Assembly (NCBI GenBank): GCA_950073045.1
Contig: CATMQD010000005.1
Location: 1 to 41,856, forward strand
Direction of reading: 5' to 3'
DNA length: 41,856 bases
Source of the DNA: an uncultured Flavobacteriales bacterium
GTDB lineage: Bacteria; Bacteroidota; Bacteroidia; Flavobacteriales; Schleiferiaceae
The position numbers were made by a program, and so were the translations under genes. Under the pieces are notes generated by a model. The model was given only the letters and a program-made list of their open reading frames with translations. It was not told the DNA's origin and searched no databases. Positions 1 to 8,116 of this stretch are shown here, one piece after another (position 1 is the stretch's first letter; each line of letters opens with the position of its first letter).

Positions 1-1
1 T

Positions 2-1030
2 ACTCAAACTATTACCATCGCTCAGGATGATCCTACCTTGGTAAACAATCCGCTTTATACCTTATTAACAGGTGGTTCTAGCAAAACTTGGGCTGTGGAT
101 TCGGCGGCTGCCGCTCACTTTGGTGTAGGTCCTGATCCAATTGGTACCGCTGGTCGCTATCCAGAATGGTATGCTGCTGCACCAAACGAAAAGGCGGGTG
201 CCGATATGTATAACGACCGCTACACTTTCCACCTTAATGGCTTTGGTTTCGATCAAGTTACTGGTGGTGGTGTATATGTAAATGCCGAGCATGCTGGTAT
301 TCCTCCTTATGATGATACTACCGCTTCTCCGGTGGCCGACTTTATTGCTGCTTTACCTAACCAAATGGGTGAAACCTGGACTCTTACCGAGGGTAGCGAT
401 ACCACTTTGTCTGTTACTGGAAACGCAATGATTGGCTACTGGGCTGGTACTCGCACCTATACTGTAGTTAGCCTTGAAGAAAATGAATTATGGTTGAGCT
501 TTGTAGATACTAAAGCGGCTAACCCTGGATTAACTTGGTATATCCGTTTAGTACCTGAAGGTTATAACAGCAATCCTAATCCTGCTGAAGATCCTAACCT
601 TCCATTAGATTTCGAAAGTGTTACCCCTACTTGGACTACCTTCGGTAACGGTGGATACCAATACATTGCTAATCCAGACATGAGCGGAATTAATACTAGC
701 GCTAATGTTATGGAAGTAACTCATGGTAATGAAACTTGGGCTGGCCAATTTGTAAACTTGAAAGACAAATTAGACTTCTCTAGTCAAACCATGATTAAAT
801 TGAAAGTTTGGGCTTCTGATACCGGTACTTTCCGTTTGAAATTAGAAGATCAGAGTAACTCTAACAACTTTGTTGAATTAGATGCTTCTATCACTCAAAC
901 TAATACTTGGCAAGAGCTTAGCTGGGATTTCACTGGCACTGCTGCCGATTTTGATCGCTTGGTAATCTTCCCAGGATGGGGAATTACTACTCCAGACGTA
1001 TTCTACGTTGATGACATTAAGCAGGAATAA
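2..1030 (+). CDS. Surface glycan-binding protein, C-terminal part (5' truncated by window edge)
   Basis: The reading frame is open back to the first bases of the window, so the gene starts further left and the TTG at 38 is not a real start. The first ~190 visible residues are rich in G, T, D and aromatic residues and resemble the body of a Bacteroidota PKD-type surface glycan-binding protein. The last ~140 residues form a jelly-roll-like domain with the marks TWAG, LKVWAS, FRLKLED, WQELSWDF, LVIFPGWG and FYVDDI. The same marks recur three times in the secreted protein at 16761-18956. It lies directly upstream of a GH16 laminarinase and is probably the binding lipoprotein that follows susC/susD in laminarin loci, but susC/D are not visible here. 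Codons are strongly T-ending (GCT, ACT, GGT), unlike most enzyme genes nearby. Family placement is inferred; the binding role is likely. Confidence 0.75.
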   Translation, partial: TQTITIAQDDPTLVNNPLYTLLTGGSSKTWAVDSAAAAHFGVGPDPIGTAGRYPEWYAAAPNEKAGADMYNDRYTFHLNGFGFDQVTGGGVYVNAEHAGIPPYDDTTASPVADFIAALPNQMGETWTLTEGSDTTLSVTGNAMIGYWAGTRTYTVVSLEENELWLSFVDTKAANPGLTWYIRLVPEGYNSNPNPAEDPNLPLDFESVTPTWTTFGNGGYQYIANPDMSGINTSANVMEVTHGNETWAGQFVNLKDKLDFSSQTMIKLKVWASDTGTFRLKLEDQSNSNNFVELDASITQTNTWQELSWDFTGTAADFDRLVIFPGWGITTPDVFYVDDIKQE

Positions 1031-1048
1031 TTTTTAGTTCCGATATTT

Positions 1049-1083
1049 AGAGGGTAGGGTCCAAACCCTGCCCTCTTTATTTT
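1049..1083 (+). terminator. Rho-independent terminator between binding protein and GH16 gene
   Basis: Arms 1049-1060 (AGAGGGTAGGGT) and 1065-1076 pair over 12 positions with one G-T wobble around a four-base CCAA loop. A T-rich stretch follows from 1077. It sits 18 bases after the stop of the upstream gene and 20 bases before the next start codon. Confidence 0.8.
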
Positions 1084-1102
1084 TCTCCCTAAAAACACCA
1101 AT

Positions 1103-2227
1103 ATGAAATACCGGTTTATTACACTTGTGGCAATTATGGCTTTAGGCCTGATGGGATGTAGCGAAGAGGATAGTGGAAGCTCCAGTATTATTCGACCTAC
1201 TAACCTTCAGGTAGACCTAGAAGTGTCTCCAGATATCGAAGGTCAGGTTAATGTTTCATTAAGCGCCAATTTCACCAATTACTATCGGGTAACCTTTTAT
1301 GATGGTGACGAAGAAGTTACCATTGAAAGCAAAAATGGTGAAGCGAGTTATACCTTCAGCGAAAGCGGGACCTATGCCGTACGTTCACAAGCCTTTGCTA
1401 GCTTCGAATACTATATTGAGCAAACCGACTCGGTAAGTGTTACTGTTACATCAGGAGGCGGAAATAGCGGCGGTATTCCAACTACTGGCTACACCACTCC
1501 ATTAAGCTACCCGAACTACACCTTGGTTTGGAACGATGAGTTTGATGGCACTAGCCTATCCAGCGACTGGACCCATGAGGTGGGCACCGGAAACAATGGC
1601 TGGGGAAATAACGAATTACAATATTACCGTCCCGAAAACACCGAAGTGCGCGATGGCTACTTAATCATCACGGCTAAAGAGGAAGCCTTTGGTGGAAGGA
1701 ATTATACTTCTTCAAGAATTATCTCAGCCGGTAATCAAAGCTTTAAATACGGTCGAATCGACATTAGAGCGGCCTTACCCCAAGGACAAGGTTTATGGCC
1801 CGCCTTATGGATGTTAGGCGATAACTTTAATACCATCGGATGGCCACAATGTGGCGAAATTGATATTATGGAAATGGTAGGTGGATCTGGTCCAAACCGT
1901 GGCGATGAATATTGCTTCGGCACCGTGCACTGGGATAATAATGGCACCAAAGCCGACTTTGGAGGCTCCATTCGTTCTACCAGTGGAAAGCTATCTCAAG
2001 AGTTCCACGTTTACTCCATTATTTGGGATCAGAACTCCATTACTTGGTATTTTGATGATACCCAGTTCCACCAAATAGATATTACACCGGCTGCCCTAAG
2101 CGAATTTAGAGAGAAGTTCTTCTTCATCTTTAATGTTGCTGTTGGTGGCGAATGGCCTGGTAGCCCAAATGCCAGCACTACCTTCCCACAACAAATGGCG
2201 GTAGACTACGTAAGGGTATTTCAATAA
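1103..2227 (+). CDS. GH16 beta-1,3-glucanase (laminarinase), lipoprotein
   Basis: Secreted endo-beta-1,3(1,4)-glucanase predicted to cut the laminarin backbone at the cell surface or in the periplasm. The 374-residue product starts with a lipoprotein signal (lipobox LMGC, lipidated C19). A PKD/Ig-like domain spans about residues 30-115, followed by a GS-rich linker and a GH16 jelly-roll catalytic domain from about 140 to the end. The catalytic signature GEIDIME is complete: nucleophile E252, helper D254, acid/base E257. Typical GH16 marks WNDEFDG, WGNNELQYY and LWPALWML are also present. It follows the glycan-binding protein gene but is separated from it by a hairpin terminator. Its stop codon abuts the stop codon of the convergent GH17 gene with no base between them. 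The GH16 call is firm; exact substrate is inferred from the neighbouring GH17, GH81 and GH30 genes. Confidence 0.95.
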   Translation: MKYRFITLVAIMALGLMGCSEEDSGSSSIIRPTNLQVDLEVSPDIEGQVNVSLSANFTNYYRVTFYDGDEEVTIESKNGEASYTFSESGTYAVRSQAFASFEYYIEQTDSVSVTVTSGGGNSGGIPTTGYTTPLSYPNYTLVWNDEFDGTSLSSDWTHEVGTGNNGWGNNELQYYRPENTEVRDGYLIITAKEEAFGGRNYTSSRIISAGNQSFKYGRIDIRAALPQGQGLWPALWMLGDNFNTIGWPQCGEIDIMEMVGGSGPNRGDEYCFGTVHWDNNGTKADFGGSIRSTSGKLSQEFHVYSIIWDQNSITWYFDDTQFHQIDITPAALSEFREKFFFIFNVAVGGEWPGSPNASTTFPQQMAVDYVRVFQ

Positions 2228-4021
2228 TTAAGATTTGCGGAAAAGGAAACGAGAAATATAAATCTCTTTTCCATCGAAATTAACCAAGCCTTTGAGGTAA
2301 AGCGGAGCACTGATATTTTTTAGATCGGTCTCCGCTTTTATCTTTTTAATGGGAATCCGAAATCGCTGCTGCCCCTCTTCCAATTGAAATTCTTCATCAG
2401 GGCCAAATCGTACTGCCGCACTGCGTTGGCTACCCAGATTATAATCGCCACTTTGAAAGCCAATTTCAAAACTAGATTCGGTATTACCACCTATGCTAAA
2501 CTCTAAATAACCGTCTTCAAATTCGCTTAAATCTAAAGGCGCTTTCGCTGATAAAGATGCGCCCCACCAATCACCGGTTCCCGTTTTTAGCAGGAGCTTT
2601 CCATTTGGACTTTGCTCCATCACGCAAGTGCCTTCCCAAGCATTAAAGGTTAAATAGGAATCCGCGCCAAAGGAAGCTCGATCCTTCTCATTTGGCCAAA
2701 TCATAACCCCAAGCAAACTAGTATCATTCCGCATTAATCGTATAGAAGGTTGATCTATACGTCGGGGAGGAAGACCCGCTAAGGCAATCGCTTTGTCCTG
2801 GTCTCCATCGAGGGTTTTACGAATGGGTTTTCCATTTCTTTTTAAGCCCTCAAAAACACCTTTATCCACCAAGCTCCACAGTGGTGCCTTGGCTGCCCCA
2901 TCTACCGTAAATAAACCAAAGTGATTCTCTGATCCACCCGCATTTTCACCATCCTTCCAAGGTTCATCAAAGGCTTCGAAATAAAAGCAAGACATCTGAT
3001 TTTCATGGCAATAGGCATTAATCCATAAATGATAGAGCATTTGCATATACTCATTGCCTGCTCCAGATTGCGCTACACTGTAAAACCTATTATCGGCGCT
3101 CGCCCAACCCGTTTCACCAATGTGGATTTCCTTTTTCACTCCAAGATCGTTTAAATAGGAGCTTACTGCCGCTATTTGCGCATCTACACGATCAATGGCT
3201 CTGCCTACCGAAAGTTTTATTTGCCTGAACTTCGCTAAGGTATCCTGACCTTCTGGTAACCACCACCATTCCGGATTATAATGGGTATCGTGAAAAGGAT
3301 AAGAGTGTACTGAGAGATAATCTACTGCCCTAATCAAGGAGTCTAAAGCCGGTAAATGATAATCCTCGGTATCGCCACCCCAAGAGGCAAAATTATCAGA
3401 GCTTGTAATCCATAAATCAGCGGGCAAACTTCCATCTGCCTTGAGCGACTGCAAATACATTACCTCCTTTAAGATAATACGGGGATGCACATAATAGGTG
3501 GCCGCCCAATGCACCATCGACTCATTTCCTACCGCGATAACCTTTACAATATCAGGATACTCTTGAGCCAATTTAATAGCCTGCTCAATTTCTGCCTGGT
3601 TCTCGCTTTTATCCCCTTTAAGGTGATTCGGATGATCGGTCCAGGCTCCCTCGCATTGCATCCAAGCGCCGAGCATCACATACATTTCAAAATCGGAATC
3701 CTCTAGTTTCATCTCCCGAATGGCCTGAAGCAAATTTGGTGTATGATCGTAGAGCCGAGCGTGATAGGTGCGCAAAATGCGAATACCCATCGCGTCGAGA
3801 ATTTTTAAATCCTCCTTTATATCTGCTACGCTAGGCGCCTGGGAGCGATCTACATTTCGGTAGCCACCATAGGCAATCGCCGGAAATTTAGGATTACCCA
3901 AAATTTCCGCTGCATTGCGATCTTTCGGTCCCGAACAAGCAATTAAGCTTGAGAGTCCAAAACCGAAAATCAATGTTTTAATGCCGAACCATAATTTTGA
4001 AACTGCTGGATTTTGATTCAT
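2228..4021 (-). CDS. GH17 beta-1,3-glucanase, lipoprotein with C-terminal beta domain
   Basis: Predicted endo-beta-1,3-glucanase of family GH17, a (beta/alpha)8 enzyme that in marine Bacteroidota laminarin loci cuts unbranched beta-1,3-glucan chains. The 597-residue product has a lipoprotein signal (lipobox LIAC, C29). The barrel covers about residues 45-400. The acid/base lies in VGNES (E167) and the nucleophile in IGETGW (E303). Residues ~425-597 form an extra beta-rich domain that looks like a carbohydrate-binding jelly roll, making the protein longer than plain GH17 enzymes. The ATG at 4021 is the only reasonable start before the lipobox and lies inside the last 44 bases of the upstream GH81 gene, in another frame. 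It is the last gene of the minus-strand PUL operon. Confidence 0.93.
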   Translation of the reverse strand: MNQNPAVSKLWFGIKTLIFGFGLSSLIACSGPKDRNAAEILGNPKFPAIAYGGYRNVDRSQAPSVADIKEDLKILDAMGIRILRTYHARLYDHTPNLLQAIREMKLEDSDFEMYVMLGAWMQCEGAWTDHPNHLKGDKSENQAEIEQAIKLAQEYPDIVKVIAVGNESMVHWAATYYVHPRIILKEVMYLQSLKADGSLPADLWITSSDNFASWGGDTEDYHLPALDSLIRAVDYLSVHSYPFHDTHYNPEWWWLPEGQDTLAKFRQIKLSVGRAIDRVDAQIAAVSSYLNDLGVKKEIHIGETGWASADNRFYSVAQSGAGNEYMQMLYHLWINAYCHENQMSCFYFEAFDEPWKDGENAGGSENHFGLFTVDGAAKAPLWSLVDKGVFEGLKRNGKPIRKTLDGDQDKAIALAGLPPRRIDQPSIRLMRNDTSLLGVMIWPNEKDRASFGADSYLTFNAWEGTCVMEQSPNGKLLLKTGTGDWWGASLSAKAPLDLSEFEDGYLEFSIGGNTESSFEIGFQSGDYNLGSQRSAAVRFGPDEEFQLEEGQQRFRIPIKKIKAETDLKNISAPLYLKGLVNFDGKEIYISRFLFRKS

Positions 4022-7000
4022 AACTCACATTTAAATAATACATCCCATTTGCAATCTGGGGAAGGTCTAAACTTATATTTTTCGAAAGCGCAGTGGTCTT
4101 CATTAGCACTCTACCCTGCATATCCATTAAGCTTAAATCTGCTCCAGCTTTAGGAAGGTCCACATTTAAAATTCCATTGCTAGGGTTTGGATACACTGCA
4201 ATGTAGTCCATCCAGTTCTCATCCAGCCCAATATCGCTACAGGTTCCTACCACATAAGTATCCTTATTACCTGCATTATTACGCTCTCCCGCTCCGGGGA
4301 AGGAATAGGTATAATAGAAGTAAATCAAGTCCCCTTTATTCGCCGTAATCTGATAAGGCTGATTTGGCGTTACCGGATATCCAGGCATACCATTAGGATC
4401 GGTGCCATAATAAAGGATACAGGTAGGTACCCCTACTCCCGCTTGCGATGGAATAAAAGTTAGACTTGGATTATTATCATCCGAAGAGAACTTCCAACTA
4501 AAGTCACCATTAAAACTGGTTCCTTCGCAAGAAGGGGCGGTATCAATTTGCAGCACTAAGGGTGCCGACCATGATGAATCTCCAAAATGATCAAATGCCA
4601 ATAGCTTCCACTCTGTGGCTCCAAGCTGGGCAGTCCAATTTACCGAATAGGGCCTGCTATTTAAACTTTGGTATAATTGACCATTGAGGTAAAACTCTAA
4701 GCGTTGTACACTATCGTTTAAATCGCTAGCAGTTCCTAAAAGCTCTACTTGCTCGCCTTCGAAATAAGACTGACCATTGCTTGGTGCTAAGAAACTCGCC
4801 GTTGGAGGCACATTGGCATTATTCCCAACTACGATAAATAACTCATCGCTATCCTGATAAGTGCCATTGTCCACCACCAAGCGGTATTTATAAACCCCCG
4901 ATTGTAAATTAGAGATGCTGCTTAAGGCGGCGCTTGCATTTGCTGGACTGCTTGCACTCGGACCATAAAGCTGAGTCCACTGATAAGTGAGCGTTGCACC
5001 TCCGGGATCGGAGCTAGCGCTGGCATCTAAATTAGTTTGACTACTGGGTAAAACGATAACTTGGTTTGGACCGGCATCAGCAATAGGCTGACTGTAATTT
5101 AAAGGCCCTTGGAAGAAAAATTCCATCTCACCCAAATTGAACTCGCCCGACTCGAAGTAAATCCTTAAAATTTGCTCGCCCGATTTTAAAGGCACATTGT
5201 TGATGGTTTTGCTCGCCCAGGTATTCCAATCGCCGGTATAGTTAAAGCTAATTCCACTTTTTACAATTTGCCCATCCGACTCTATTCGCATTGGTCCACC
5301 ACCCGCATTGTTGCCACTGGCATAGCGAATATCCACATTATACATTCCCGCTTGCTGCACGTCTACTGTAAACTCTAACCATTCGCCCGAGTTTATCCAG
5401 CCAATTACGGCTCCTTCCGAAGGGTGATTGCTAGCATCCGCCCATTCACTTAAACGGAAATCGCCATTATTGCCCGGCGATAAATCTTGGTAACTTATAG
5501 CATTGGCAAAACCACCTTCAAATAAGTCATATTCTCCCGGAAAAATACTGCCTGGAATAATCGCTGCTGCGCCGCTATAAGGCAATTGCTCGCCCACGGT
5601 AACATGCACTAAGTTAGATACCGCGCAATTTCCGCCTTCGTACATCTGCACATAAAAGCCATGTACACCTGCACTGAGGCTATCTACCGTAAATTGATAA
5701 GGTGCTTGTTGCAGAGTCGCAATGCTATCGCCATTCTGGTACAAAACCATATAATCGGGATTTCCTTGCTGCAGATTAAAGCTCAGTTGAGCATTTCCCC
5801 AAGTATAGGCCCGGTCGAAAAGTACCGTTAGCTCACCTTCTAAATCAGCATCTAAGGAAGTGGCTAGTTCACCCGGATCGACCAGCAATTGCTGCCCATC
5901 AGAAAATGAAACCGTTAAGGGGCTGCTCCCATAATTTTGGGCGGTATAAACGGTATTGCCTCCGCTGCTAAAGGCAACCGCCAGAGGATGATCTGCTGTA
6001 ATGCTTACGTCAGGATGCCCCAGTACTTTCATGGCGTGTAGCCAATAATAAGTTTGAGCATCAGAAACCCCGAATTTCAATGATCGATTAGGATAAGAAT
6101 CGTATAAACTAAGTGCTTTATCAGGGTCTGTAAAGGCCAGATATTGCCACATTATATCATGCCAGAGATTCACATTAGGAGCATTTGCTAAAATGCCGGT
6201 ATTCTGTTCTATTTCCGACCATAAGCTTGCGGCATAAGCCTGATTATGTCCGAGGTACATAGAACCACCATGGATGGGATAAAGCTCTATCCCATAGGAG
6301 GCCGCGATATCTGATGTCCAAAAGGTACCATTATCATAACTATTGCCCCATACCCGAGAAACCAAGCTATATTGTTGATTGGCGCCAAAATTCCGCTGAT
6401 GCTGATCGAACCAATATTCTTCCACCGCCGCTTGCTCGGTAGTGTATAAGTAAATCCCTAGATCGCGAATGGAGTCGTTTCCAGTAATACTGCCCCAGTG
6501 AATGAGGGCCGAGTTAAACTGCATACTTTCGGAAGTTGACTCTTGATCGTTACCCTGCGGGAAACTTGCAAAGCCATTGGCCCAGCAATGACCAGCATAA
6601 GGACTGAAATTCCGTAGATAAGGAAAGAGATTATCATTGCGATTGGCACTAGCTGCATCGCGCACAAGCATATTAATCATCGGTGCCCAATTGGCGGACC
6701 AGCCTGGCTCATATTGTTCCACAAAAGAAGCAGCATGAATAAAATATCCCCAATGGAAATGGTGATCGTTAATATTCACATCTTGGCCATGACCAGCAGG
6801 ATAGCCCAATAGAGCATCCCAAGTTTGGTTGTAATAAAACAGGAAAGCCACTTCGCCAGATTGATAGCTCAACCAATCCTCCAAACGCTCTTTTACGGTT
6901 TTTAGAATACTATTTAAGGCACTGGTATCACCCGTTTGCTCAGCAATTCTTGCAGTTTGAATGAGTCGATTCATGGCCTGGCCTTCATTATAAGAATCGG

Positions 7001-8081
7001 TCCAAGTGGCCAAACCTTCGTTTTTAAGGAGATCTACCTTTTCCTGCAAAGCTGCGGGGTCGAAAGATCCGCTGCGGCAGTTAACATTTGGTAAGGTGGG
7101 TAAAATACCATGAAAGGTATATTGAGTTGAAAACTGATTGCCCTCCATTAATTTAAGATCTCCGCGAACTGTTGGGAATACCTCACTAGTATTTACCACC
7201 GAACCACTAGCTAAAGACGACCATTGGTGAGGCAATAAACCTTGTAGCATTAAACTGTCGGTGCCTTCCATAATTTGGCTTTGCACCGTAAAATCGGTTT
7301 GCACCACCCCGGTTTGCTCATTGTACTGAAAATCGGCGCGACAAACTTGTGGGAATACGAAGGCATGCTTGCGTAAATCATGGGCCTTTTGATCAGGGTT
7401 TCCGCCAGGAGGAAGGAAAAGTAAGGACCAATAATTTTTATTGTTTAAGCTCGAAGTATAGGTGTTTCCATTCTTGGTCCAAGTAGAACCTGAAGGCCCA
7501 TAAATGGCAAAATCGGCGCCATTACGCACCCCTTTTACAATTAAGAAAGAGCCAGAATCTGTTACTGTTCCCTGATTAACCACCACTTGAGCCGTGCTAG
7601 CAGAATCTTTAGTAAAATACAAAAAGGGCATGCCAATTCCGGTTTTCACCTGGAGGTGATTATTGGCATCTTCCCAATCTAGGGTAATCATCCAATCGTC
7701 GTGATCTGCCACATTCACCGCCGAGGTATTCAAACCACTAAGGCCCACAACTACCGGCTCAATATTATCAATTGGTCCCCATGGAATATAGGTAGCCACC
7801 AATCCTTGATTTACCGTTTTTAGGGTAAAGGGATAATTAAAGAGATTAGAGGAATGCGCATTTTTCACTTTATGCGACCACCACTCATTGGTGGGTACGG
7901 GCTTGCTGGCAGCAGGACCCGTTACGTAGGGTGTTCCAGAAGGATAACCATTTCGACCCGCGGCATCGGTGCCCGGAAAATTAGTAGTGTAGGAACCATT
8001 GCCTTTAGTTACCACTTGAGCCTGCAGCAGACTTCCAAACAGTAACAAGAAGCTAAGTCTTAAAAAGGAAGCCTTAGTCAT
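3978..8081 (-). CDS. Modular GH81 endo-beta-1,3-glucanase with CBM6, PKD, Ig-like, CBM56 and T9SS domains
   Basis: Large secreted inverting endo-beta-1,3-glucanase of 1367 residues. A signal peptide (residues 1-22, ending LLQAQ) precedes a GH81 catalytic region (~30-740). That region has the family entry motif PTNEWWS (63-69), the DHHFHWGY block (D439) and the NDQESTSES block with E514 and E518, the usual GH81 catalytic region. Accessory domains follow: an Ig-like stretch (~745-830), CBM6-like (~838-990), PKD/REJ-like (~1000-1086), Ig-like (~1092-1179), CBM56-like (~1185-1281, with LYYG, GYPVTPNQPYQITA and IYFYYTYS), and a type A T9SS sorting domain (~1284-1367, VYPNPSNG). It sits between the phosphorylase and GH17 genes in the PUL operon. 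GH81 and CBM56 are best known from fungi and Gram-positive bacteria, so the module set is unusual here. GH81 and T9SS calls are firm; inner domain borders are approximate. Confidence 0.93.
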   Translation of the reverse strand: MTKASFLRLSFLLLFGSLLQAQVVTKGNGSYTTNFPGTDAAGRNGYPSGTPYVTGPAASKPVPTNEWWSHKVKNAHSSNLFNYPFTLKTVNQGLVATYIPWGPIDNIEPVVVGLSGLNTSAVNVADHDDWMITLDWEDANNHLQVKTGIGMPFLYFTKDSASTAQVVVNQGTVTDSGSFLIVKGVRNGADFAIYGPSGSTWTKNGNTYTSSLNNKNYWSLLFLPPGGNPDQKAHDLRKHAFVFPQVCRADFQYNEQTGVVQTDFTVQSQIMEGTDSLMLQGLLPHQWSSLASGSVVNTSEVFPTVRGDLKLMEGNQFSTQYTFHGILPTLPNVNCRSGSFDPAALQEKVDLLKNEGLATWTDSYNEGQAMNRLIQTARIAEQTGDTSALNSILKTVKERLEDWLSYQSGEVAFLFYYNQTWDALLGYPAGHGQDVNINDHHFHWGYFIHAASFVEQYEPGWSANWAPMINMLVRDAASANRNDNLFPYLRNFSPYAGHCWANGFASFPQGNDQESTSESMQFNSALIHWGSITGNDSIRDLGIYLYTTEQAAVEEYWFDQHQRNFGANQQYSLVSRVWGNSYDNGTFWTSDIAASYGIELYPIHGGSMYLGHNQAYAASLWSEIEQNTGILANAPNVNLWHDIMWQYLAFTDPDKALSLYDSYPNRSLKFGVSDAQTYYWLHAMKVLGHPDVSITADHPLAVAFSSGGNTVYTAQNYGSSPLTVSFSDGQQLLVDPGELATSLDADLEGELTVLFDRAYTWGNAQLSFNLQQGNPDYMVLYQNGDSIATLQQAPYQFTVDSLSAGVHGFYVQMYEGGNCAVSNLVHVTVGEQLPYSGAAAIIPGSIFPGEYDLFEGGFANAISYQDLSPGNNGDFRLSEWADASNHPSEGAVIGWINSGEWLEFTVDVQQAGMYNVDIRYASGNNAGGGPMRIESDGQIVKSGISFNYTGDWNTWASKTINNVPLKSGEQILRIYFESGEFNLGEMEFFFQGPLNYSQPIADAGPNQVIVLPSSQTNLDASASSDPGGATLTYQWTQLYGPSASSPANASAALSSISNLQSGVYKYRLVVDNGTYQDSDELFIVVGNNANVPPTASFLAPSNGQSYFEGEQVELLGTASDLNDSVQRLEFYLNGQLYQSLNSRPYSVNWTAQLGATEWKLLAFDHFGDSSWSAPLVLQIDTAPSCEGTSFNGDFSWKFSSDDNNPSLTFIPSQAGVGVPTCILYYGTDPNGMPGYPVTPNQPYQITANKGDLIYFYYTYSFPGAGERNNAGNKDTYVVGTCSDIGLDENWMDYIAVYPNPSNGILNVDLPKAGADLSLMDMQGRVLMKTTALSKNISLDLPQIANGMYYLNVSYESKSSSFKIMVRH

Positions 8082-8116
8082 AGTATGTAGTTTAAACCCT
8101 TTAAGCAGAGGTTCCG

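Noticed and set aside
38-1030. TTG at 38 as a gene start
   Set aside because: The frame continues upstream to the window edge without a stop and reads as protein, so the gene is truncated, not starting there.
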